Source: an uncultured Flavobacteriaceae bacterium (lineage in GTDB: Bacteria; Bacteroidota; Bacteroidia; Flavobacteriales; Flavobacteriaceae). From it: DNA of 35,187 nt. Below are positions 9,103 through 17,375 of this stretch, piece after piece. The stretch lies in the NCBI GenBank assembly GCA_905182835.1, contig CAJJDI010000011.1, positions 1 through 35,187 of the forward strand, written 5' to 3'. The first letter of the stretch is position 1, and each line of letters starts with the position of its first letter. The position numbers and the translations under genes were made by a program. The notes below the pieces were generated by a model. It saw only the letters and a program-made list of their open reading frames with translations, was not told the DNA's origin and made no database searches.

Positions 9103-10428
9103 TTACGCTCCGTAAACTTCTTTGATGAATTTCTCATAAGAAAGTTTGTTAGCTTTTAAATTCACGTTTTCTTTATAAAAAGATAATATCTTCTGGCTTG
9201 TTAGCTGTTCTGATATTCTTTTCACTTCTTCTTGATTTGTAAGAACTCTATTTATAATCTCATCCAGTTCTTTATCTCCGGGGTTAGATTGTCCATACTG
9301 TAACATTTGATTAATAATCATCTCTTTAGTGTAGGCTTTAATTTCTTCCATATTAACCTGGAGATTATTATCAGTGATGATTTTACCTTCAATTAACTGA
9401 TACCTCATGCTTTTTTCGGACTTCATATACTCTAGCTTAGCATCTTCTAAAGAAAGTTCTTTTTCACCAGCAGTCTGCATCCATTTATGTAAAAATTCAG
9501 ATGGTAAATCGAATTTAGTATTATCAATAAGATGTTCTGTTACATCATTTAATAACTTTTGATCAGATTGTTGAACAAATTGTTTCTCAGCATCTTCTGC
9601 AATTTTTTCTTTTAACTCAGTAGTTGTTTTAACAACCCCTTGACCAAATAATTTATCGAATAATTCCGTATCTAAATCCGCAGGTTCTCTAAAATTAATT
9701 TCTTCAACCGTAAACTCAATATCTATTTTTAAGTTCTCTGCTTTTTCTGTTGTTATTTTTAATGCACTGACTAAATCAGCTTGATTTTCAAATAACTTAT
9801 AAGTATTAATTGTGACTTTATCACCAACTTTAAGGCCAGTAATAGATTTTGCAACGGACTTACTTTTAAATTTATCTAATTTAAGAGTGAATTTATTATT
9901 TATTTCTTCAGTCTCGTTAATAAATGATGCTGTTATCTCATCGTCTTTAGAGACCTCTTTCTTGCTAATTAACTTTCCATACTGATTTTGAATATTGGTG
10001 ATTTGCTCATTAATCATTTTATCACCGGCAGTAATAGTATAGCTAGTAACAGGCTTCTTAAATTTTAAATTAATGTCAAAAACAGGAGTTAATCCTATTT
10101 CAAAATCAAAATTAAACTCTCCAGAATTCCAATCAATTTCATCACTAGATACAGGTAATGGGTTCCCTAAAATATCTAACTTTTCAGAAACTAAGTAATT
10201 CCTTAACTCTTCTTGAATAATTTTACTTACCTCTTCTCGAATTGCATCTTTTCCGTATTGTTTTTTTACAAGACCTAACGGAATATGCCCTTTTCTAAAG
10301 CCTGGCATATTTGCAGTTTTAGAATAATTAACTAATACTTCATTTACTTTCTTAGAATAATCTTTTTCTAATACTTGAACAGTAATTAACGAATGTTGTT
10401 TACCTAAACTTTTTTTTGAAATTTTCAT
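9103..10428 (-). CDS. tig: Trigger factor, ribosome-associated chaperone
   Basis: This 441-residue protein receives nascent chains at the ribosome exit tunnel. The ribosome-docking signature is seen as MPGFRKGHIP (about 41-50) in the N-terminal domain. The middle region corresponds to the FKBP-like domain but is strongly divergent from the enterobacterial one, as is usual in Bacteroidota. The helical C-terminal chaperone domain follows. It is the first gene of the tig-clpP-clpX operon and has a strong promoter at 10452-10482. Confidence 0.96.
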   Translation of the reverse strand: MKISKKSLGKQHSLITVQVLEKDYSKKVNEVLVNYSKTANMPGFRKGHIPLGLVKKQYGKDAIREEVSKIIQEELRNYLVSEKLDILGNPLPVSSDEIDWNSGEFNFDFEIGLTPVFDINLKFKKPVTSYTITAGDKMINEQITNIQNQYGKLISKKEVSKDDEITASFINETEEINNKFTLKLDKFKSKSVAKSITGLKVGDKVTINTYKLFENQADLVSALKITTEKAENLKIDIEFTVEEINFREPADLDTELFDKLFGQGVVKTTTELKEKIAEDAEKQFVQQSDQKLLNDVTEHLIDNTKFDLPSEFLHKWMQTAGEKELSLEDAKLEYMKSEKSMRYQLIEGKIITDNNLQVNMEEIKAYTKEMIINQMLQYGQSNPGDKELDEIINRVLTNQEEVKRISEQLTSQKILSFYKENVNLKANKLSYEKFIKEVYGA

Positions 10429-10451
10429 TTTTTGAATTAAAAATTGGGTGG

Positions 10452-10482
10452 CAAAAATACAATAATTTTTACTTTAGCACAA
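10452..10482 (-). promoter_or_regulatory. Promoter of the tig-clpP-clpX operon
   Basis: On the minus strand, TTG (10480-10482) is followed after 20 nt by TATTTTTG (10452-10459), a perfect TAnnTTTG -7 box at the normal Bacteroidota spacing. It ends 23 bases before the tig ATG, so the 5' leader should be about 15-20 nt. It lies between the hydrolase stop and tig, which makes tig-clpP-clpX its own transcription unit. Confidence 0.78.
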
Positions 10483-10498
10483 GACTATAATTACAGAT

Positions 10499-11272
10499 TT
10501 ACTTTTTTAAAATTTCAATTAATTTTGAATAAAAATAATCAGGATTTTCAGCATGGACCCAATGCCCGGAATTTACTATTGGAATAATTTCTGAATTTGG
10601 AAATTTATCTTTAATTAGACCTGCGTCAATTTCATTAATATAATCTGATTTGTCACCCTTTATAAATGTTGTGTGAACAAAAATATTTTCGTTAATAGTA
10701 ATCTTATCCATAAGTGTGAGTAAATTTTGATGAAGCACATTTACATTAGCTTTAAAAACAAAATTATTATTCTCATTTCTTCCTATGTTTTTTAATAGAA
10801 ATAAAACTAAAGATTGTTCCTTAATTTTATCCAACAACGCAATTTCAATTTCACTTCTTGTTTTGATGTTTTCTATATCTAATGTGTTTAGAGCCTCAAA
10901 TAAATAATTAAATTTAGGTTCATATTTTTTTGGAGCTATATCAACTATAATTAATTTTTTAAGATATTGAGAATGTAACAGACTGAATTTAATAGCAACT
11001 TTACCACCCATGGAGTGACCTAATAAAAAACAACTTCCTACATCATGAAAGTTTAGATAGCTGTAGATGTCTTCAACCATTAAATCATAATTCATTTCAT
11101 TAGAATGAAAGCTCTTCCCGTGATTTCTTTGGTCAATTAAATGAACACAATATCCTTCAGAAGATAATTTATTTGCTATGGATTTCCAATTATCTCCCAT
11201 ACCAAGTAGACCGTGTAAAATTATTAGATGATTTTTTCCAGAGCCAATTATTTTTGAGTGAAGAATGTTCAT
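10499..11272 (-). CDS. Alpha/beta-fold hydrolase, YbfF-like esterase
   Basis: This 257-residue enzyme has an alpha/beta hydrolase fold. The oxyanion segment HGLLGMGDNW (20-29) matches the YbfF-type esterases. The nucleophile elbow is GHSMGG with Ser87, and the catalytic histidine is probably in SGHWVHAENP near the C terminus. There is no signal peptide, so it is cytoplasmic. Its ATG overlaps the pdxJ stop (ATGA), which indicates translational coupling with pdxJ. The substrate, probably a short-chain ester or acyl-CoA, is not determined. Confidence 0.88.
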   Translation of the reverse strand: MNILHSKIIGSGKNHLIILHGLLGMGDNWKSIANKLSSEGYCVHLIDQRNHGKSFHSNEMNYDLMVEDIYSYLNFHDVGSCFLLGHSMGGKVAIKFSLLHSQYLKKLIIVDIAPKKYEPKFNYLFEALNTLDIENIKTRSEIEIALLDKIKEQSLVLFLLKNIGRNENNNFVFKANVNVLHQNLLTLMDKITINENIFVHTTFIKGDKSDYINEIDAGLIKDKFPNSEIIPIVNSGHWVHAENPDYFYSKLIEILKK

Positions 11273-11982
11273 GATAATTTTTGTAGATATAATTTAATTA
11301 CTGTTTCTAATCCTTGAAATAGGCTCTCGGTAATTAATGCATGTCCTATTGACACTTCTAATAAATTGTTAATTTTTTGTTTAAAGAAGGAAATATTATT
11401 TAAAGACAAATCATGCCCTGCATTTACTCCAATATTTAATTGATTTAACATCCTAGCACATTCAATATATGGTGTAATTGCTAATGGATTTCCTTTCTCA
11501 TAATTAATAGCATAATCTTCTGTGTAGAGCTCTACTCTATCTGCTCCTATCTTATTTAAATTTTCTAAAAATTTAAGTTCAGGGTTTATAAATACAGATG
11601 TCCTTATATTATTTTTCTTAAACTCTCCAATAATTTCTGTTAAAAAACTTTCATTTTTAATCGTATCCCATCCTGAAGATGAAGTAATGTCATTTACTCC
11701 GTCAGGGACTAAGGTTACTTGTGTTGGCTTCACCTCTAAAACCATTTTAATAAACTTATCATTTGGGTTCCCTTCAATATTAAACTCTGTATTTACTACT
11801 GACTTTAGTTCATAAACATCAGAATATCTTACATGTCTCTCATCAGGTCTTGGATGCACGGTAATTCCTTGAGCTCCAAATAATTGTATTTTTTTTGCGA
11901 ATTCTAATAAATCAGGATTATTACCTCCTCTAGCATTTCTTAATGTGGCTATTTTATTAATATTAACACTTAATTTTGTCAT
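11269..11982 (-). CDS. pdxJ: Pyridoxine 5'-phosphate synthase PdxJ
   Basis: This 237-residue TIM-barrel enzyme condenses 1-deoxy-xylulose 5-phosphate with 3-amino-2-oxopropyl phosphate to pyridoxine 5'-phosphate, the DXP-dependent route to vitamin B6. Seen motifs are LSVNINKIATLRNARGG at the N terminus, GITVHPRPDERHV (the phosphate and active-site segment), FNIEGNP, and VNAGHDLSLNN near the C terminus. Length is normal. It is divergent from the ACT-like gene with 72 bases between their ATG codons, and overlaps the downstream hydrolase by 4 bases. Confidence 0.97.
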   Translation of the reverse strand: MTKLSVNINKIATLRNARGGNNPDLLEFAKKIQLFGAQGITVHPRPDERHVRYSDVYELKSVVNTEFNIEGNPNDKFIKMVLEVKPTQVTLVPDGVNDITSSSGWDTIKNESFLTEIIGEFKKNNIRTSVFINPELKFLENLNKIGADRVELYTEDYAINYEKGNPLAITPYIECARMLNQLNIGVNAGHDLSLNNISFFKQKINNLLEVSIGHALITESLFQGLETVIKLYLQKLS

Positions 11983-12054
11983 TTTTAAAATTTAATGTAA
12001 AAATACAAACTACTTTAAGTAAATTATGTAATTTGGTTTAAAATTTATTTGAAT

Positions 12055-12363
12055 ATGATTGCAGTAAATCTTGTTGAAAACGAAGTCTTAATAAAAGTAT
12101 TAAAAAATGCTAGCGCTTTCTCTTTTTCTGAAATATGTCAAATACTTGAAGTTAATAATGTTAAACTATTTAGTGTTGCATTAAGTAATTCTAGCAATAA
12201 AGACATTGAAGCAGTAGTAAAGGTTGGTACTGAGGATTTAACTACTGCGTTAAGACTCTTGAGAGAGTTTGAATATGAAGTGCTTTCAAACCATGAAGAA
12301 GATGACTTCTTCGACGAGTTAAGAGATAGGTCAAAATATCTGGATAAATATTTAAATATTTAA
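12055..12363 (+). CDS. ACT-like regulatory domain protein, apparently a CBS-less remnant
   Basis: This 102-residue protein sits between pdxJ and nadK. In related flavobacteria this slot is held by a protein of about 220 residues, with two CBS domains followed by a C-terminal ACT-like domain ending in a YLDKYLNI-like tail; this is from memory. Here only the C-terminal half is present: it ends RSKYLDKYLNI, and the beta-alpha-beta pattern (EICQILEVNNVKLFSVAL, then ALRLLREFEYEVLS) fits ACT. The upstream gap to pdxJ is only 72 bases, so no CBS part remains. A TTG lies two codons upstream; I chose the ATG. nadK starts 5 bases after the stop, so the two are likely cotranscribed. Confidence 0.7.
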   Translation: MIAVNLVENEVLIKVLKNASAFSFSEICQILEVNNVKLFSVALSNSSNKDIEAVVKVGTEDLTTALRLLREFEYEVLSNHEEDDFFDELRDRSKYLDKYLNI

Positions 12364-12368
12364 GTTAA

Positions 12369-13244
12369 ATGAAAGTAGCTATTCTCGGCAAATTTATTAA
12401 CTCTGACCCTACTGAATATATTACTAAGTTAATTTCATTATTAGAAAAAAGGGATGTATCCATACATCTCGAACTGGAATATTATAATCAATTAAAAAAA
12501 TCACTTCCAAAAAATATCAATTCATTTATAAAATTGGATAAATCCTTTGATCTATTAATTTCTATTGGAGGGGATGGGACAATTTTAAAAGCGATAACTT
12601 TTGTTCAACATTTATCAATCCCAATTGTTGGAGTAAACTCAGGGAGATTAGGTTTCTTAGCCAAGATTAAACTTGAAAAATTAGAAGAGGCTATAGAAGA
12701 AATTATTTCTGGTAATTACTCTATTTCTGAAAGATCATTAATTGAAGTTACTACCTCAGAAAAAAATGAGGAACTTTCTATATTAAATTTTGCACTTAAC
12801 GAAATAGCGGTGAGTAGAAAAAATACTACTTCGATGATTTCAATTGAAACTAAATTGGACAATAAGTATTTGAATTCATACTGGGCTGACGGATTAATCG
12901 TATCTACTCCTACTGGATCAACAGGGTACTCTTTAAGTTGTGGTGGGCCAATTATAATGCCAGAGGCAGAAAATTTAGTTATTACACCAATTGCTCCACA
13001 TAACTTAAATGCTAGACCATTAATTATTGCAGACAACACGGAAATTACCTTAAAAGTAGATGGCAGAGAAAATGAGTTTTTAATTTCTCTAGATTCTAGA
13101 ATTACAACTTTAAGTAATGCCAATGTTGTCGTTATAAAAAAATCTTCATTTAAAATAAAAATGATTGAATTAGAAAACGAAAGCTTCTTAGTTACTTTGA
13201 GAGAAAAGTTAATGTGGGGACAGGATAAAAGAAATTTACAATAA
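12369..13244 (+). CDS. nadK: NAD kinase
   Basis: This 291-residue enzyme phosphorylates NAD to NADP in the cytoplasm. The GGDG motif (67-70, in ISIGGDGTILKA) and the glycine-rich STPTGSTGYSLSCGGP segment (about 177-192) are the family hallmarks. NSGRLGFLA is also present. Length is normal. It follows the ACT-like gene by 5 bases and stands at the head of the envelope gene run; a hairpin at 13264-13287 lies just downstream. Confidence 0.97.
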   Translation: MKVAILGKFINSDPTEYITKLISLLEKRDVSIHLELEYYNQLKKSLPKNINSFIKLDKSFDLLISIGGDGTILKAITFVQHLSIPIVGVNSGRLGFLAKIKLEKLEEAIEEIISGNYSISERSLIEVTTSEKNEELSILNFALNEIAVSRKNTTSMISIETKLDNKYLNSYWADGLIVSTPTGSTGYSLSCGGPIIMPEAENLVITPIAPHNLNARPLIIADNTEITLKVDGRENEFLISLDSRITTLSNANVVVIKKSSFKIKMIELENESFLVTLREKLMWGQDKRNLQ

Positions 13245-13263
13245 TTTAAATCTTAAACAGTTC

Positions 13264-13287
13264 TTTATCTAGTAACAATTAGATAAA
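13264..13287 (+). repeat. Short inverted repeat after nadK
   Basis: TTTATCTA (13264-13271) and TAGATAAA (13280-13287) form an 8-bp perfect stem around an 8-nt loop, 20 bases after the nadK stop and 38 bases before the DUF6089 ATG. It has no GC-rich core and no long T tract after it, so it is a weak terminator at best. It may instead be a binding site or a transcript-processing hairpin. Confidence 0.4.
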
Positions 13288-13325
13288 AATAATTGTATTA
13301 TTTATATTTACACGATTTTATAATT

Positions 13326-14030
13326 ATGAGATTAATTATTGTTTTTCTATTAACAACTCAGGTTTCTTTTACTCAAATATACGAAGTAGGTTTATCCTTA
13401 GGCGGGAGTAATTTCATAGGAGATGTAGGTAAAACTTCTTTCATTTCACCAAATGAAATTTTTAACAAAGAAGGAGAAGTTAATCGTCAAATGACCTACG
13501 GACTACTTTTGAAATGGAATAGAAGTCCCAGACATTCCTATAGATTTTCAGTTTTATCTTCACATCTAAGTGGAAATGATTTAGATTCTAAAGACCCAAG
13601 AAGGATAGAAAGGGGGTTAATGTTTGAAAGCAATTTATTTGAAATATCTGGCGGGATGGAATTTACTTTTTTAGATTTCAATCTTCACGAGCCTGGATTA
13701 AAATATACTCCATATATATTTACTGGTTTAGTTTATGCTAAGTTCGATAAACTAGCTTATCAGAATAATAACATTTTAAAGCTTGGGAAAAAGTCAAGTT
13801 CTTATGGAATTCCATTTGTATTAGGTTTCAAATACAAGGTCTTAGAACAGGTCATAATATCAGCTGAAGTTGGATCAAGATATATGTTTACAGACAATAT
13901 CGATGGTAGTCTTTCCAATGAAGATAATTACACTAATTTTGGAAATATTAACAACAAAGATTGGTATATGTTTTCATTAATTAATTTATCTTACACGTTT
14001 GGCAGAAAACCTTGCTACTGTAACTATTAA
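13326..14030 (+). CDS. DUF6089 family outer-envelope protein
   Basis: This 234-residue protein matches the DUF6089 family of Bacteroidota, found beside uppS and bamA; its role is unknown. A signal peptide is clear (MRLIIVFLLTTQVSFTQ, cut near residue 16). The rest is rich in alternating aromatic/polar strands such as YTPYIFTGLVYAKF and a final LINLSYTFGRK, consistent with a small outer-membrane beta-barrel. A TTG 11 codons upstream is open but would precede the signal peptide; the ATG is preferred. The uppS ATG follows 2 bases after the stop, so the two are coupled. Confidence 0.82.
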   Translation: MRLIIVFLLTTQVSFTQIYEVGLSLGGSNFIGDVGKTSFISPNEIFNKEGEVNRQMTYGLLLKWNRSPRHSYRFSVLSSHLSGNDLDSKDPRRIERGLMFESNLFEISGGMEFTFLDFNLHEPGLKYTPYIFTGLVYAKFDKLAYQNNNILKLGKKSSSYGIPFVLGFKYKVLEQVIISAEVGSRYMFTDNIDGSLSNEDNYTNFGNINNKDWYMFSLINLSYTFGRKPCYCNY

Positions 14031-14032
14031 GT

Positions 14033-14758
14033 ATGAAAATAGAAAAAAAAATACCTAAGCATATAGCAATCATTATGGATGGTAATGGAAGATGGGCAAA
14101 AAACAAAGGTCTTTCTCGTGATTACGGACATAAAGAAGGAAAAGAATCAGCTAAGGAAATGGTTAGATCTTGTGCAAAGTTAGGAGTTAAAAACCTAACC
14201 TTATTTGCTTTTTCCAGTGAAAATTGGAAAAGACCGAAACTTGAAGTTGATTTACTAATGGGGCTACTACATAACTCACTAAGAACAGAATTAAAGGAGC
14301 TTAAGAAAAACAATATTAAATTAGAAACAATTGGAGATTTATCAAAAATTCCATTGATAGTAAGAAAGTTTTTGAAAAAGGTCTGTGAAGAAACCAAAGA
14401 TAATGACTTAATGACTTTAACGCTTGCACTAAGCTACGGCTCTAGAGATGAAATCATAAATTCTGTTAAAGAAATAGCTGATAAAGTTAAAAATAATATA
14501 ATTTCTGTAGAAAAAATTGATGAATCGCTAATAAATCAGCATCTTTACACACGAAATTTACCAGATGTAGATTTAATGATTAGAACGAGTGGAGAAAAAA
14601 GAATTAGTAACTTTTTATTATGGCAATCTGCATACGCAGAATTATATTTTAGCGATGAATTATGGCCGGATTTTAAAAGTGAACATTTAATAAAAGCTAT
14701 AAGTGATTATCAAAATAGAGAAAGAAGGTTTGGAAGAACTAGTGAACAAATTATTTAA
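14033..14758 (+). CDS. uppS: Isoprenyl transferase (undecaprenyl diphosphate synthase)
   Basis: This 241-residue cis-prenyltransferase extends farnesyl diphosphate with isopentenyl diphosphate to the C55 lipid carrier for peptidoglycan and O-antigen. The diphosphate site is seen as IIMDGNGRWAK, with Asp16 and the conserved GNGRWA. RTSGEKRISNFLLWQSAYAE near the C terminus is the second substrate motif. Length is normal. It follows DUF6089 by 2 bases and precedes bamA by 11, in a conserved flavobacterial envelope operon. Confidence 0.97.
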   Translation: MKIEKKIPKHIAIIMDGNGRWAKNKGLSRDYGHKEGKESAKEMVRSCAKLGVKNLTLFAFSSENWKRPKLEVDLLMGLLHNSLRTELKELKKNNIKLETIGDLSKIPLIVRKFLKKVCEETKDNDLMTLTLALSYGSRDEIINSVKEIADKVKNNIISVEKIDESLINQHLYTRNLPDVDLMIRTSGEKRISNFLLWQSAYAELYFSDELWPDFKSEHLIKAISDYQNRERRFGRTSEQII

Positions 14759-14769
14759 AAAAAAAAGGT

Positions 14770-17325
14770 TTGAAAATAGATTTTAAAAAATTTACATATG
14801 TTTTTTTACTTTTCTCAGTATCTGTTTTTTCTCAATTAACAGAAAAAAAACAAGCTTACGTAATTGGGGAAGTTTCAATATCCGGGAATACAACATTCAG
14901 TCCGCAAACAATCGTAACTTATTCCGGGCTTGTTGAAGGGGATAAAATAACAATACCGGGGGAAAAAATAAGTAGTGCGATTAAAAAATTATGGAGCTCA
15001 AATTTATTTAGTTCTATTGAAGTCTACGAAACAAAAAAAATTAATGATACAGTTTTCTTAGAAATAGCCTTAGTTGATCTTCCAGAGCTTACAAATTTAA
15101 CTATAACAGGAATAAAGCAAAATAAAACTGAAGATATTATTAAGGAAAACAAACTTCAAAATGGAGTTAAAGTAACTGAAAATCTAATAACGACAACAAA
15201 AAATTATTTAGAAAACACTTACAGAAAAAAAGGGTTTTTAAATGCTAAAATTACTATAAAAACTGAAGAGATAATTGACACTATTAATAAATCTAGGGTT
15301 AATATGTTTTTAGATATCAACAAAGGCAGTAAAGTTAAAATTGAAGAGATTTCGTTTATTGGTAACGAGAAAATTAAAACTAAGACTTTGCTTAAAGCAA
15401 TGAAGAATACAAAGGTAAAAAACATCTTTAGGGTATTAAAAAGATCTAAGTTTATAAAAGGTGATTTTAAAGAAGATTTAGTTGGTGTTGTAGATAAATA
15501 TAAAGAAAACGGATATAGAGATGCAAGAATTATTCTAGATACGCTTACCTATGATAATGACACCAATATGGCTAAAATATCTGTTAAGCTAGAAGAAGGT
15601 GACAAATACACGTATGGTGCGATAAATTACCTAGGAAATACTGTTTATTCTGATTCTCAATTAAATCAAATTTTGAAGATCAATGAAGGTGATACTTACA
15701 ATGGTGTTGAACTTGAAAAAAGAATTGCAGATAGCTCTGATCCTGATGCTAATGATTTATCAAACTTATATCAGAATAATGGATATTTATTTTCTTCAGT
15801 TACACCGGTAGAAGTTAGTGCAGATGGCAATATAATTGACTTAGAAATAAGAGTTAATGAAGGAAAACCAGCTTATTTCAACAATATAACTGTTGTAGGT
15901 AATGAAAAAACAAATGACCATGTAATTTATAGAGAAATCAGAACTAGACCTGGACAATTATACAGCAAGGCTAATGTAATGAGAACTCTTCGTGAATTAG
16001 GCCAATTAGGGTATTTTGATGCACAGCAAATTTCTCCAGATTTTAAAAATGTTAATCCAGGTGATGGAACATTAGATATGGAGTATTCAGTTGTAGAAAG
16101 CGGTTCCAGTCAAATAGAATTACAAGGTGGTTATGGAGGTGGTGGATTTATTGGGACTCTAGGATTATCCTTTAACAACTTTGCTATTAAAGATATTTTT
16201 AAAAAAGAAGCTTACAAACCAGTACCAATGGGAGATGGTCAAAAACTTGCTCTTAGGTTACAATCAAGTAGGTTTTATACAATGAACAGTTTTTCATTTA
16301 CAGAACCTTGGTTAGGTGGTAAAAAACCAGTACAGTTTAATGTTCAATTATCTCAGACAAAACAATTTCTATACAACCCTGTAACTAGAAATGCAGATAA
16401 ATCAAGGTCATTTAACATTAGTGGTCTTTCAGTTGGTCTTGCTAAAAGACTTTCTGAGCCAGATGATTACTTCACTCTGTCACAAGCTGTCAGTTTTCAA
16501 TATTATGATTTAAATAATTACAATACAGGTCTTTTTACTTTTGGTGATGGATCATCAAATAATCTTGCATACACAGTAGGTTTAAGCAGAAACAACACCT
16601 TTACTGACCCAATTTATCCAACAGGAGGTTCTAATTTTAGTTTTTCTGCAAAATTCACATTCCCTTATTCATCTGTAAGTAATGTGGATTATTCAGGTTT
16701 AAAAACAGAAAGAGAAGGCTTAGTTGATGAATTGATAATTGATCCATCTAACACAACAGCTTCAGATAGAATAGCACAAATTGATCAATTAAAGTTTCAG
16801 TGGCTTGAGTATTACAAATTCAAATTTAAAGGGGAGTGGTATACAGCACTTACTAAAAAATTAGTGCTAAAACCATCAATTGAGTTTGGGTTCTTGGGTG
16901 CATATAACAACGACAGAGGTGTGGTTCCGTTTGAAAGATTTTTTCTAGGTGGAGATGGCCTAGGAACATATAGCTTAGATGGTAGAGAAACTATAGCGCT
17001 TAGAGGATACCCAAACCAATCACTATCATCTCAAGATGGGGGGTCAATATATAATAAATATTCTTTAGAGCTTAGGTACCCGATTAGTCTTGGGCAAACA
17101 GCAAAAGTTTATGCATTGGCATTTATGGAGGGTGGATCATCATTTAACAATTTTAAAGATTACAATCCATTTGAATTAAAAAGATCCGCTGGGATTGGAG
17201 TAAGATTATTCATGCCTGCATTTGGTTTACTAGGTATAGATTTCGGTCATGGATTTGATCCGCTAGTAGGCGAGACAGATAAACACGGTTGGGAAACACA
17301 CTTTATAATAGGACAAAATTTCTAA
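14770..17325 (+). CDS. bamA: BamA, outer-membrane protein assembly factor
   Basis: This 851-residue Omp85 protein inserts beta-barrel proteins into the outer membrane. A signal peptide (cut near FSQ at about residue 21) is followed by POTRA repeats, seen as recurring FIGNEKIK, YLGNTVYS and VVGNEKTND segments. A C-terminal 16-strand barrel follows. The lid-loop LRGYPNQS carries the RGY form of the RGF/Y motif. The start is TTG: no in-frame ATG exists before the signal peptide, and the uppS stop is only 11 bases upstream. Two Skp-like chaperone genes follow, supporting an outer-membrane biogenesis operon. Confidence 0.97.
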   Translation: MKIDFKKFTYVFLLFSVSVFSQLTEKKQAYVIGEVSISGNTTFSPQTIVTYSGLVEGDKITIPGEKISSAIKKLWSSNLFSSIEVYETKKINDTVFLEIALVDLPELTNLTITGIKQNKTEDIIKENKLQNGVKVTENLITTTKNYLENTYRKKGFLNAKITIKTEEIIDTINKSRVNMFLDINKGSKVKIEEISFIGNEKIKTKTLLKAMKNTKVKNIFRVLKRSKFIKGDFKEDLVGVVDKYKENGYRDARIILDTLTYDNDTNMAKISVKLEEGDKYTYGAINYLGNTVYSDSQLNQILKINEGDTYNGVELEKRIADSSDPDANDLSNLYQNNGYLFSSVTPVEVSADGNIIDLEIRVNEGKPAYFNNITVVGNEKTNDHVIYREIRTRPGQLYSKANVMRTLRELGQLGYFDAQQISPDFKNVNPGDGTLDMEYSVVESGSSQIELQGGYGGGGFIGTLGLSFNNFAIKDIFKKEAYKPVPMGDGQKLALRLQSSRFYTMNSFSFTEPWLGGKKPVQFNVQLSQTKQFLYNPVTRNADKSRSFNISGLSVGLAKRLSEPDDYFTLSQAVSFQYYDLNNYNTGLFTFGDGSSNNLAYTVGLSRNNTFTDPIYPTGGSNFSFSAKFTFPYSSVSNVDYSGLKTEREGLVDELIIDPSNTTASDRIAQIDQLKFQWLEYYKFKFKGEWYTALTKKLVLKPSIEFGFLGAYNNDRGVVPFERFFLGGDGLGTYSLDGRETIALRGYPNQSLSSQDGGSIYNKYSLELRYPISLGQTAKVYALAFMEGGSSFNNFKDYNPFELKRSAGIGVRLFMPAFGLLGIDFGHGFDPLVGETDKHGWETHFIIGQNF

Positions 17326-17375
17326 AAATATACTATAGAAGTAAATTAGACGTTAATTAATAAAACTTAACAATC

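Noticed and set aside
12029-12035. TAATTTG before the ACT-like gene as a promoter
   Set aside because: It is one base shorter than TAnnTTTG and has no -33 partner at the right distance. Similar 7-base matches occur often by chance in such AT-rich DNA.
12716-13123. A 135-codon open frame antisense to nadK
   Set aside because: It lies wholly within nadK, which has all its motifs; the reverse frame has no domain-like pattern and is a product of codon composition.
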